NCBI GenBank assembly: GCA_013151705.1
Contig: JAADHT010000165.1
Location: 1 to 12,890, forward strand
Source of the DNA: Kiritimatiellota bacterium
GTDB taxonomy: Bacteria; Verrucomicrobiota; Lentisphaeria; Victivallales; JAADHT01
Length of the DNA stretch: 12,890 nt
Direction of reading: 5' to 3'
This document shows positions 1 through 7,711 of the stretch, one piece after another. How positions within the stretch are numbered: position 1 is the stretch's first letter; each line of letters opens with the position of its first letter. The position numbers were made by a program, and so were the translations under genes. Below the pieces are notes generated by a model, which made no database searches, was not told the DNA's origin, and was given only the letters and a program-made list of their open reading frames with translations.

Positions 1-67
1 GCTCAGGCATTGAATTCTCGGCGAAAAAACGCGGCCTCACACTCGAAATAAGTGTCCACATGGCTGC

Positions 68-115
68 GAGACCTTTTCGAACAGGGTCTAGATAGACTCT
101 GTTCGAAAAGGTCTC
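68..115. repeat. 48-nt near-perfect palindrome (hairpin)
   Basis: The left arm gagaccttttcgaacag (68-84) is matched exactly by its reverse complement at 99-115. The 14 nt between them (85-98) can continue the stem through a G-T wobble and about five further pairs, leaving a loop of only a few bases. The total is about 22 paired positions. No T-run follows on either side, so it is not a standard Rho-independent terminator. It could be an intergenic palindromic repeat, a transcript-end or stability hairpin, or a dyad-binding site. The structure is certain; the role is unknown. Confidence 0.85.
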
Positions 116-234
116 ACGCCCACGCCGGGAGTGCGTGCATATCTCGTAGGTCTGTGCTTCCGAATCGCAGGTGAAAGACGGCCATCCAGGTGGTGATTCA
201 AATATGGGCTATTCATGCGTTTTTGTGGGTGAAA

Positions 235-262
235 ACTGAATATTTAATTTATTTGAGTGTCA
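235..262 (+). promoter_or_regulatory. Possible promoter region (AT-rich)
   Basis: This AT-rich patch (tatttaatttattt at 241-254) stands out from its surroundings and lies about 115-140 nt upstream of the first operon start. TATTTA or TTTAAT could serve as a -10 element, but no well-spaced -35 box matches consensus; TTGTGG at 223-228 is the nearest candidate. It is offered only as the likeliest promoter position for the operon. Confidence 0.2.
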
Positions 263-365
263 AAAACTCACAAGGTGACATGGAGACGAATTGCCCATTG
301 TTTCCGTTGGAGAGGTGGAATGAGGGCCGCATGGAGATTCATATTCACATGGCACATACATCCAC

Positions 366-370
366 GGGAG
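366..370 (+). promoter_or_regulatory. Ribosome binding site of the DUF4159 gene
   Basis: GGGAG lies 6 nt before the ATG at 377. It favours that start over the in-frame ATG at 257, which would add 40 basic, aromatic residues in front of the twin-arginine signal peptide. Confidence 0.7.
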
Positions 371-376
371 AAAATC

Positions 377-1123
377 ATGAATGGAAATGAGTTGACAAGA
401 CGCGGATTTATTAAACTCATGGGGAGCGCCGGACTCGCGACGGCGTTTTTAACTCCATCATTGCTCGCGGCTCCGCTCGATAAGCGAGACGATATGGAGC
501 CTTTTCATTGGGCGAGACTTAAATTCACTTTGACGGAAAAAGCGCTTGATGAGTGGAATGTCTATCCTTGGGCTGACGAATTGCTGCTCGACATGCTTCA
601 GAAATACACCAGCCTTAATGTTGATAGGGACTGGCATGTGGCGTCTCTGGATAAACTTGAAGAGATGGTGCAATATCCCTTTATTTTCATGACTTCCGAA
701 AACAAATTCAATTTCGCCGGTGTGAAACGACGTAATTTCAAGGAGTATCTCGAACGAGGTGGGTTCATATATGCCGACGACTGCGTGATTGGTCGTACAG
801 GCGACAAGTTTTTTCTGGATTTAAGAGAAAAAGTGGAACGACTTTTCGGCAAGAAGATGGTGCGCCTTCCGAATGACCATCAGATATACAGATCTTTCTA
901 TAAACTCGATGGTTTGCCATATCCGCAGGGAAAAAACCATGGAGGCTGGGCTCTTTTTCTGAATGGAAGAATGGCTCTTTTTTCGACCCCTACGGACATC
1001 CATTGCGGATGGGCGAGCTTGAAACTGAGTATGGAAGGGGGAAATGGCTGGTTTCCCAAAAAGATGAATTACGACTCAATAAAAATGGGGATCAACATTG
1101 TGGTGTACGCGATGACGCATTAA
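377..1123 (+). CDS. Tat-exported DUF4159 domain protein
   Basis: A 248-residue protein. Its N-terminus carries a twin-arginine signal: TRRGFIK at residues 7-13, then a hydrophobic stretch at about 15-31 and an Ala-Ala-Pro near 31-33. The mature part reads as DUF4159 over about 44-245: an FHWARLKF opening, YPWADELLLDML (63-74), YPFIFM (100-105), YLERGGFIYADD (124-135) and a closing GRMALFST...GWAS segment. That order and spacing fit the family from my knowledge of it. DUF4159 has no established reaction; the GG turn followed by a buried strand recalls glutamine-amidotransferase-like folds. The Tat signal suggests export in a folded state. It heads the operon, 31 nt before the next gene. An in-frame ATG at 257 is possible but would bury the signal peptide. 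Confidence 0.85.
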   Translation: MNGNELTRRGFIKLMGSAGLATAFLTPSLLAAPLDKRDDMEPFHWARLKFTLTEKALDEWNVYPWADELLLDMLQKYTSLNVDRDWHVASLDKLEEMVQYPFIFMTSENKFNFAGVKRRNFKEYLERGGFIYADDCVIGRTGDKFFLDLREKVERLFGKKMVRLPNDHQIYRSFYKLDGLPYPQGKNHGGWALFLNGRMALFSTPTDIHCGWASLKLSMEGGNGWFPKKMNYDSIKMGINIVVYAMTH

Positions 1124-1154
1124 CACAACTCAAAATGGATTCGAACACTTAATT

Positions 1155-3848
1155 ATGATAAAGTCAACACTATTCGCACTCGCACTGATCTTTCTGCCGC
1201 GCCTGAACGTCTTCGCCGCTAAAAACGCTGTCGTCATCGCATTGAGAGCCGGCGATCAACAGCTTTCCGACACCAACCGACTTTACTGCGAGACCTTAAT
1301 AAGATTGTTGCGGAAAAGCGGATTCCGAAAATCCGATATAACCGTTTTTTTCGAAGGAGGGAATAATAATTTCCCCGGTGGCAAGGAGGTTTCCAAAGAT
1401 AATATTCTAGAAAAATTGAACAATCTCAAAAAATCTTTGAAAAAAAATGATTCATTATGGATATTTCTTTTTGGCCATGCGAACCTCAATAGACGCGGAT
1501 TGAGTCTCGCCACGAAAGGAAGGCGTTTGAGAGGGAAAGCTCTAGGCGACATCCTTGACCAACTCCCATGCAGGCAGTTCGTCTTTTGCCTCAATAGGCA
1601 GAGTTTCCCGCTTATGCGCATACTTTGCGACAGATCGGACAGAGCTGTATTCGTCGCGACGAACGACGTAAATCAGCTGAACCCGCCGCTACTTCCGAAA
1701 TTCCTTCTTGAGGTATGGACTGAGAATCCCGCCGTTTCACTATCGAACGTATTCAAAAAGGGGGCGGATTTGACGGCGAAATTTTATAATGACAATGGCA
1801 TCGCCATCCCGGAAACTCCTCAGATGTTCGACGGAAAAACAATCGTGAACTATCCTTTTAGAGAAAAACCGGATTCCACACTTTGCGGAGTCTCGCTTGT
1901 GAATGCCGACGCTGTCGCCATGGCGGCCTCCAAGATTGGAAAGCGCGAAACCATTGCCGCGTCGACCACCGTGAGCGAAAAGGACAAACCTCTCGATTTT
2001 TCTGAATTTGATGATCTGAATGTCAGTAAAAACGATTCCGCGGAATTCGCGGATATCCCTCCGTTGAAACCAGCCACCAATGAGACAAAAAAAGCTATCG
2101 CCCTCGCCGCGAATCTCGCGGAAAAACATATAGGATACAATGCGATATGCGTAAGGGACGATATTCAATATACCGTCAATACGGATCACTCCACGGGATC
2201 TGTGCGCAACCAGGCGTTTTATCTTTTAAAAGACGTCGCGTCCGAAAACTACGGCGGAATTCTCATGCGGGATTCTCCACCTGACTATGAACTGACAATC
2301 GAGAACGCCAGGATCATATACCCGGACGGGTCGTACAGGGAAATCACGGACAACAAAGTGTCGGACGCCTTTCGGCACATACGATATCACCAGCTGAAAT
2401 TCCCTGGAGCAAAAGCCCTCTGCCTGATTCAGTTCACTCTGAAATACTCGTCCGCTCCAAAAACACAACTGCGCGATTTCAACAAGGAATTCATTCTTCA
2501 GAGAAAAATCCCCACGATCTCGTCAAAACTAACTGTCAGAGTGCCCCCAAAACAGTATTTCCGATATAAACTCTATCACAGCGACGCTACCCCGATGAAA
2601 TCCGAAGGTGAATACAGTAAAATAACCTCTTTCGATCTCGGTGAGCTTCCAGCGATGGAACCGTTGCCTTATGACCCGCCGTTTCGGGACTGTGTGATAC
2701 GTCTCCAGCTTTCATCCATGAGAAATTGGACCGAATTCCGCAAGTGGGTCGCTCGAATAATGGACGACAGCGACGAAGTCGATGAGAAAACCGCGGACCT
2801 CGCGAGAAAAATCGCGAAATCCGCGGAAAGCGATGTTCAGAAACTCAAAGCCCTTTACGAATTCATCTGCGACTTCCGATACGAATCGACACCTATAGGG
2901 GCTAGAGCTTTCAGACCAAGACTTCCTTCGGAAGTTTGCGGAACACGATATGGCGACTGCAAGGATAAGGCGAACACGCTAGTCGCCTTGGCGCGGGTGC
3001 TTGGCATCAAGGGATATATCGCTTTACTCAACCGTCAGTCGACAACCGACCCGGACTTTCCGGGATGGCAGTTCAACCACGCGGTCGCGTTTTTTCCGAA
3101 GCTGAAGGGGTTCCCGAACGGAATTTGGTGCGACGCCACGGATGGCTCAACTCCGTTCGCGTCACTTCCTCCCGGTGATATCGGCCGCGACGGTTTCGTT
3201 CTCCTCGACAAAGGGTATGAATTCAGAAAAGTGACATTGCCGATGTGCAATGCCAATTCCTTGACTGAAAAGATCAACATGCGGATGCGGAAGGACAATA
3301 AAGCCTCAGCTGAACTCGAGATCAAGGCCACGGGTCTGAGCGACTACTATTTGAGACAGCGTTTGAAACGCGCGGCTCCGCTTCAACAGACAAGTATAGT
3401 TCAGACCATTCTGAACCGCTCCTTAACCGGGATGTCCATCACGAAGCTTGAGATATCACCTTTAGGCGACCTTTCCGTTCCTTTGCTGATACAGGCTGAA
3501 TGCGTTTCCGACAACGCCTCGCTTTCCGTTTCGGATATTCGTCCACCGCGCGACTTCTGGAATCCCGTATCCATGCCCGTGAGAAACCGACCTTTACAGC
3601 TTAACGATAATCAGCCATTCTCCGTTTCGCAAAGCCTGACGATACGGGGAATCTCTCCGCTATCAAAAGAGTTTGAGCAGAAAGGAGAATACTGCGACAC
3701 CGTTGTGGTATTCTCATCCGAGGCCGGAGCATTCAGGAGAGACGTGAAAATAAAAATTTCAAAACCTCTGATCCCCGCGAACGACTATCATGAGTTCAGA
3801 AAACAGATTATACAATGGTATTCAAATATGAGGAGAGACCATGAGTGA
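1155..3848 (+). CDS. Secreted caspase/C13-like + DUF3857 + transglutaminase protein
   Basis: An 897-residue protein with a Sec-type signal peptide (hydrophobic 4-20, Ala-Ala 21-22). Residues about 24-235 resemble a caspase/C13-like cysteine peptidase: a strand ending FLFGH at H108, then QFVFC with C145, then a TPQMFDG end segment. The canonical GHG is GHA here, so activity is uncertain. A linker (about 250-320) rich in charged residues follows. DUF3857 spans about 325-500 (IIYPDGSYREI). The transglutaminase-like domain at about 565-690 keeps its triad: C602 in YGDCKDKA, H642 in FNHAVAF, D660 in WCDATD. The tail (about 780-897) resembles the C-terminal domain of DUF3857-transglutaminase proteins, ending LIPANDYHEFRK. 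No clear Shine-Dalgarno precedes the ATG. The end overlaps the MoxR gene by 8 nt. The protein probably cleaves or rearranges amide bonds in the envelope; its substrate is unknown. Confidence 0.85.
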   Translation: MIKSTLFALALIFLPRLNVFAAKNAVVIALRAGDQQLSDTNRLYCETLIRLLRKSGFRKSDITVFFEGGNNNFPGGKEVSKDNILEKLNNLKKSLKKNDSLWIFLFGHANLNRRGLSLATKGRRLRGKALGDILDQLPCRQFVFCLNRQSFPLMRILCDRSDRAVFVATNDVNQLNPPLLPKFLLEVWTENPAVSLSNVFKKGADLTAKFYNDNGIAIPETPQMFDGKTIVNYPFREKPDSTLCGVSLVNADAVAMAASKIGKRETIAASTTVSEKDKPLDFSEFDDLNVSKNDSAEFADIPPLKPATNETKKAIALAANLAEKHIGYNAICVRDDIQYTVNTDHSTGSVRNQAFYLLKDVASENYGGILMRDSPPDYELTIENARIIYPDGSYREITDNKVSDAFRHIRYHQLKFPGAKALCLIQFTLKYSSAPKTQLRDFNKEFILQRKIPTISSKLTVRVPPKQYFRYKLYHSDATPMKSEGEYSKITSFDLGELPAMEPLPYDPPFRDCVIRLQLSSMRNWTEFRKWVARIMDDSDEVDEKTADLARKIAKSAESDVQKLKALYEFICDFRYESTPIGARAFRPRLPSEVCGTRYGDCKDKANTLVALARVLGIKGYIALLNRQSTTDPDFPGWQFNHAVAFFPKLKGFPNGIWCDATDGSTPFASLPPGDIGRDGFVLLDKGYEFRKVTLPMCNANSLTEKINMRMRKDNKASAELEIKATGLSDYYLRQRLKRAAPLQQTSIVQTILNRSLTGMSITKLEISPLGDLSVPLLIQAECVSDNASLSVSDIRPPRDFWNPVSMPVRNRPLQLNDNQPFSVSQSLTIRGISPLSKEFEQKGEYCDTVVVFSSEAGAFRRDVKIKISKPLIPANDYHEFRKQIIQWYSNMRRDHE

Positions 3849-4836
3849 GAAAATTCCACAGGACGCGGCGGAGAGAATCGCAATGCTGCCGGAGCTTGCC
3901 GAGAAAATTAAAGCGGAACTCGCGAAACGCATCATTGGACAGCGTGACTTGATAAATCAACTTGTTGTCGCGATTTTCGCGAGAGGCCATTGTCTTCTGA
4001 TCGGTGTGCCGGGACTCGCTAAAACCCTTTTGATTCATACTCTTGGAGAGATCGCCGACCTGAAATTCGCGAGAATTCAGTTCACTCCCGATATGATGCC
4101 CATGGACATCACGGGAAGTGAGATACTTGAGGAGGATCACGCTACCGGACACCGCGAATTCAAATTCATCAGAGGGCCCATATTCGCTCAACTTATTCTC
4201 GCCGACGAGATAAACAGAACTCCGCCGAAAACACAGGCGGCGCTTCTGGAGGCGATGCAGGAGCAGCGGGTCACCGTGGCCGGTAAAAAGTATGATCTGG
4301 CTTCCCCGTTTTTCGTTCTCGCGACTCAGAACCCTATAGAGCAGGAGGGAACCTACCCGTTGCCGGAAGCTCAGCTGGACCGTTTCATGTTCAGCCTTAA
4401 TGTCGTATATCCCAAGTTTGAAGAAGAGGTGGAGGTTCTTCTCACAACCACGCGGGATAATGAGGAGCGGCTGGAAAAAGTCGTCGGCGCGGATGAGATT
4501 ATCGCTCTGCAAACAGCAATCCGCCATATTCCCGTGCCGCGGTCCGTAGCGGAATACACTGTTAAACTAGTCTCCGCTACCAGACCGAACGCTGAAGGAA
4601 CTCCCGACTTCATCAATAAATACCTCCGCTGGGGGGCTGGACCGCGCGCGTGCCAATACCTGGCCCTTGCGGGAAAGGTGCACGCGGCAATGAAAGGTCG
4701 CTTCAATGTCGCCTTGGATGATATTAAAAACGCCGCTTATTCAGTTTTAAGGCATAGGATAATTCTTAATTATCAGGCTGAAGCGGATATGAGAACTCCT
4801 GAAAATGTGATAGAGGAACTATTGGGGGGTGTTTAG
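3841..4836 (+). CDS. MoxR-family AAA+ ATPase
   Basis: A 331-residue cytoplasmic ATPase of usual MoxR length. Visible motifs in order: IIGQRDLINQL (31-41), Walker A GVPGLAKT (55-62), Walker B LILADE (118-123) followed by INRTPPKTQAALLEAMQE, sensor-1 region ATQNP (161-165), LPEAQLDRF (174-182), and a C-terminal lid with WGAGPRACQYL. All nucleotide-binding residues are intact. MoxR proteins act as chaperone-like ATPases that mature or activate partner proteins carrying VWA domains. Three such partners follow downstream, so the pairing is expected. AGGAG at 3831-3835 lies 5 nt before the ATG. The start overlaps the end of the transglutaminase gene by 8 nt, which implies translational coupling. 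Confidence 0.97.
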   Translation: MSEKIPQDAAERIAMLPELAEKIKAELAKRIIGQRDLINQLVVAIFARGHCLLIGVPGLAKTLLIHTLGEIADLKFARIQFTPDMMPMDITGSEILEEDHATGHREFKFIRGPIFAQLILADEINRTPPKTQAALLEAMQEQRVTVAGKKYDLASPFFVLATQNPIEQEGTYPLPEAQLDRFMFSLNVVYPKFEEEVEVLLTTTRDNEERLEKVVGADEIIALQTAIRHIPVPRSVAEYTVKLVSATRPNAEGTPDFINKYLRWGAGPRACQYLALAGKVHAAMKGRFNVALDDIKNAAYSVLRHRIILNYQAEADMRTPENVIEELLGGV

Positions 4837-4867
4837 CGCGTGTTGTATACTTCAAACGTTTGAAATC

Positions 4868-5776
4868 ATGTCAAATATAAATCTGTCTTCCGAATTTTTT
4901 GATACCGAACTTCTGAGCCGTTTGCCAAACCTTGAAGTCAAGGCGCGGTTTCTCGTCGCCGGATTCCTGGCGGGACTCCATAAAACCCCGTTTCGCGGCA
5001 GCAGCGTCGAATTTAAAGAGTATAGAGACTATCAGCCCGGCGACGAACTCAAGCTTATCGACTGGAAGGCTTATGCTAGAACCGACCGTCTTCATGTGAA
5101 GCTTAGAGAGGAGGAGACCAACATGACTGTTAATCTGTTGGTGGACAAAAGCTGCTCCATGGATTACAAAAGTCGCACCGCCTCAATGACGAAATGGGAC
5201 TACTCCAGAGCTCTCGTCGCGGCGTTTCTGCTCTTTCTCCATAAACAGCGCGACGCCGCGTCTCTCGGATTTGTCGGCAGAACTCTCGAAGAGCTTACCC
5301 GTGGCGGCGCGCGCGCCTCGCACTATCGCAGAATGATGGCGTTGCTTCATCGCGACGCCGATGATTCGGAATCGCATCTCGCGAATTCGCTGAATTCACT
5401 TCTACCCGCGGTCGAAATGAGATCAATGATACTTGTTTTTTCTGATTTCTACGAGGATCCGAAAGCTTTGAAAGCTCCTCTATCCCATTTGCGGCATCTG
5501 AAATGTGAAGTGCTTCTCTTTCACATTCTCGATCCTATGGAAATAAGTTTCGACTTCGACGAACCTCTTCTACTACAGGAACTTGAGTCAGAGGATAAGA
5601 TGCGTCTCTCACCTGATTTGGTGCGCGATGATTACAATGAGTCGATACGACGACATATTGATGATATATCATCGTTATGCGTGGCGCGCGATTGCGAATA
5701 CCTTCTGCTGGATACCACCGTGTCTCCCATCCACGCGCTCGGCAAATACATCTCCAAAAGAAGGTTTATGCAATGA
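4868..5776 (+). CDS. DUF58 domain protein with VWA-type fold
   Basis: A 302-residue soluble protein. It shows the DUF58 signature near 40-75: FRGSSVEFKEYRDYQPGD, then IDWKAYARTDRLHVK. A VWA-like domain follows, with D93-K-S95-C-S97 filling the DxSxS metal-site motif and ILVFSDFYEDP as the later strand and acidic loop. DUF58 proteins are the standard genetic neighbours of MoxR and are thought to work with it. The ATG at 4868 has no clear Shine-Dalgarno. An in-frame GTG at 4829, overlapping the MoxR stop by 8 nt, would add 13 residues (MFSACCILQTFEI) that do not resemble the family's start, so 4868 is preferred without certainty. The stop overlaps the next gene by 4 nt (ATGA). Confidence 0.92.
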   Translation: MSNINLSSEFFDTELLSRLPNLEVKARFLVAGFLAGLHKTPFRGSSVEFKEYRDYQPGDELKLIDWKAYARTDRLHVKLREEETNMTVNLLVDKSCSMDYKSRTASMTKWDYSRALVAAFLLFLHKQRDAASLGFVGRTLEELTRGGARASHYRRMMALLHRDADDSESHLANSLNSLLPAVEMRSMILVFSDFYEDPKALKAPLSHLRHLKCEVLLFHILDPMEISFDFDEPLLLQELESEDKMRLSPDLVRDDYNESIRRHIDDISSLCVARDCEYLLLDTTVSPIHALGKYISKRRFMQ

Positions 5777-7704
5777 TGCTCGCATTTACAGGATTTATGT
5801 TCGGCGCGATCGGATTGACTGTTCCGGTCATTCTGCATCTTATACGCAGGAAACCCACTGAAATCACAAAATTCCCGGCGTTTATGTTTCTGCGCGAAAG
5901 CGTTGTGGCGAAACATGCAAGAAACAATTTTCGCAAATGGATTATTCTACTGTTGCGTTGCCTGGCGTTCCTCCTTCTGTCAGCGGCGTTCGCATGGCCA
6001 TATCTTCCGAACTTCGCAAAGATCCCGAAAAGCGCGACTGTTCTGCTATGGGACAACTCGTTCAGTATGACTTCGAAATCATATTTCAACGAGATGAAAT
6101 CTTCCGCTCTGAAAAAAATATCCGAAACAGATCGTTCCAATCCCATGCTGATCGGAATTATCGCCGGAAAAACATCATGGTCACCCAAATTCACCGGAGA
6201 TTCAGCATCGCTGGCGGAATTCCTCAAAAAACACTTGCCCGGAGAGAGCGGCAGCCGTTTTGACGCGGCGTTGCGAGAAGCTGACGCCAGACTTGAGGAA
6301 ATGCCCGGCAAAAAGAAGAAGATAATCCTCTTTACCGACAGGCAGAAACTTCCATGGCGCGATGTCGTGTTCACGCATCCTCTCTCTCCAGGTGTCGGCT
6401 TCGAGGTTCTGACTCCTAAGAAAACAGGCTTCGATAATATCGCGATAACCTCAATGAAACCCCTCTCTCCTTTCATCAACGCGGGGGAAAAAATCATATT
6501 TTCAATTGATGTTCAGAATTTTTCCAAAAAACAATTTGACGCTGAACTTAAAATATCAGCGAACGCCAAAGTCGTCTTTCATGAGAATATATTCTTGAAT
6601 CCCATGGAGAAAAAAAGCTTGATGTTCGGTTTCGCTCCGCGGAAACTCGCTCCATTCGGCCTGAATGCCGAACTTGTGGCTGATGATGATATATCATGCG
6701 ACAATTTCCGATTCGTCTCTTTGAACCCGGAAAAGCTACCAGAGGTCGCGATCAACGGAAAGAGCGACGGTTTTGATTTTGTGAGGCTCGCTTATCAGAC
6801 TTCCGGAGAAAACAAGGTTGCGGAGCTTGTTCCATTCTCTGAGAAAAACATTGAAAACGCGGATTTCATCATCGTCAGAGAGATTCCGAACACCGCGGAA
6901 CGTAAAAGGATTGAGAAAATCGTTGAAAATGGTGGAGACGCTCTCATTCTCTGGAGAGACTCTCCAAGAATGAGAAATTTTCTGCTTCATTTCGGAATCA
7001 AAGCCTCCGTTTTACCGTATCAACATCTCGTGCGCTTCGAAACTATCGACTTTGATCATCCTCTATTCAAACGTTTCAGGAATGTCAAAATCGGCGGTTT
7101 CTTCGAAATCGCTTTCTTTTCCACACCGAAACTCGTGATGCCGGCGAACTCGACGATAATAGCCGAGTACTCAAATGGCTTCCCCGCTATAGCCGTACTG
7201 CGTCATAAAAAAGGAAGATTATTCATCATCGCCTCCTCTCTTGACAGGAAGTCCTCCAACTGGACTGTCCATTCGTCGTTTCTTCCGTTTATGAGAGAGC
7301 TCCTGCGATTCTCAACCGCGGCCGGAAAGGAGAGTTCGACCTTCGCTTTGGGACAGATTGTCGACACATCTCGCCGCACACGGATCACGGATGTCAAAAC
7401 CGGGAACTCCTTTTCCCCTGCCAAACCATTCTCTCCAGCGAGAGCCGGAAATTATATGTTGAAAAACAAATCCGACAGAAAAATGATAAGCGTCAATGTT
7501 CCAATTGAAGAATCAAAAAACCGCCTGCTTCCGGAGAATTTCAAAACTTCACAACTTATCTCCATGCGACATTCTGTGATGGAAAAAGCCGATATGGATT
7601 CCTTCTCGCCTGAGCAGGGCAGAACTTTCTGGTGGATAATACTGTTGTTCGCCGCGCTTGTGATCCTTTCAGAACTATTACTGGCGAATCGAACCGCATT
7701 ATGA
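5773..7704 (+). CDS. BatA-type membrane protein with VWA-like domain
   Basis: A 643-residue membrane protein. The BatA N-terminal module is clear: a hydrophobic helix (about 5-24) followed by LHLIRRKPTEITKFPAFMFL, then a second helix (about 56-78). Next comes a VWA-like domain with D94-N-S96-F-S98 (DxSxS) and IILFTDRQ. An Ig-like segment lies at about 225-335. A region at about 340-540 contains RIEKIVENGGDALILW and resembles a degenerate glutamine-amidotransferase-like fold. A C-terminal helix (about 618-637) ends the protein. Most of the chain between the second and last helices should lie outside the cytoplasm. AGAAGG at 5759-5764 lies 8 nt before the ATG and supports this start over upstream in-frame codons from 5677. 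Inferred role: membrane partner of the MoxR/DUF58 pair. Confidence 0.9.
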   Translation: MMLAFTGFMFGAIGLTVPVILHLIRRKPTEITKFPAFMFLRESVVAKHARNNFRKWIILLLRCLAFLLLSAAFAWPYLPNFAKIPKSATVLLWDNSFSMTSKSYFNEMKSSALKKISETDRSNPMLIGIIAGKTSWSPKFTGDSASLAEFLKKHLPGESGSRFDAALREADARLEEMPGKKKKIILFTDRQKLPWRDVVFTHPLSPGVGFEVLTPKKTGFDNIAITSMKPLSPFINAGEKIIFSIDVQNFSKKQFDAELKISANAKVVFHENIFLNPMEKKSLMFGFAPRKLAPFGLNAELVADDDISCDNFRFVSLNPEKLPEVAINGKSDGFDFVRLAYQTSGENKVAELVPFSEKNIENADFIIVREIPNTAERKRIEKIVENGGDALILWRDSPRMRNFLLHFGIKASVLPYQHLVRFETIDFDHPLFKRFRNVKIGGFFEIAFFSTPKLVMPANSTIIAEYSNGFPAIAVLRHKKGRLFIIASSLDRKSSNWTVHSSFLPFMRELLRFSTAAGKESSTFALGQIVDTSRRTRITDVKTGNSFSPAKPFSPARAGNYMLKNKSDRKMISVNVPIEESKNRLLPENFKTSQLISMRHSVMEKADMDSFSPEQGRTFWWIILLFAALVILSELLLANRTAL

Positions 7705-7711
7705 GGAATGC

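Larger units (their letters stand above)
1..376. other. Intergenic/leader region without a convincing gene
   Basis: No reading frame here has a good ribosome site or a recognisable product. A frame entering from the left edge stays open to a TAG at 93-95, inside the palindrome, and could be the last 30 codons of an upstream gene, but it is too short to judge. A GTG-started 66-codon frame at 190-390 overlaps the first real gene in another frame and looks spurious. The recognisable items are the 48-nt palindrome at 68-115, an AT-rich stretch around 235-262 and the ribosome site at 366-370. The rest, about 116-230, shows no structure I can support. Confidence 0.6.

Noticed and set aside
1..95. 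C-terminal end of an upstream gene (frame open to TAG at 93-95)
   Set aside because: Only about 30 codons are visible, with no recognisable motif, and the stop lies in the palindrome; this cannot be told from chance.
349..366. TGGCAC resembling a sigma-54 -24 element
   Set aside because: The matching -12 GC element is absent (TCCA instead of TTGC) and it lies only about 25 nt from the start codon.
257..376. In-frame 40-residue extension of the DUF4159 protein
   Set aside because: It would place basic, Trp-rich sequence before a complete twin-arginine signal peptide; the ATG at 377 has GGGAG at good spacing.
190..390. GTG-started 66-codon frame before the DUF4159 gene
   Set aside because: It overlaps the DUF4159 start in another frame, has no ribosome site and no family-like sequence.
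3808..4527. 239-codon minus-strand open frame over the MoxR gene
   Set aside because: It is antisense to highly conserved MoxR motifs and has no ribosome site or recognisable product.
4829..4867. GTG start for the DUF58 gene overlapping the MoxR stop
   Set aside because: The added 13 residues are not family-like and the nearest GAGG is 12 nt away. It is kept as an alternative because the ATG at 4868 also lacks a clear ribosome site.
5766..6497. 243-codon minus-strand open frame over the BatA-type gene
   Set aside because: It is antisense to the BatA N-terminal and VWA motifs; its composition reflects the opposite strand.
5660..6697. Two copies of a tgatgatatatcat palindrome (5660-5673 and 6686-6697)
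   Set aside because: Both fall inside coding sequence for Asp-Asp-Ile-Ser and are explained by similar codons; two copies 1 kb apart give no evidence of a site.
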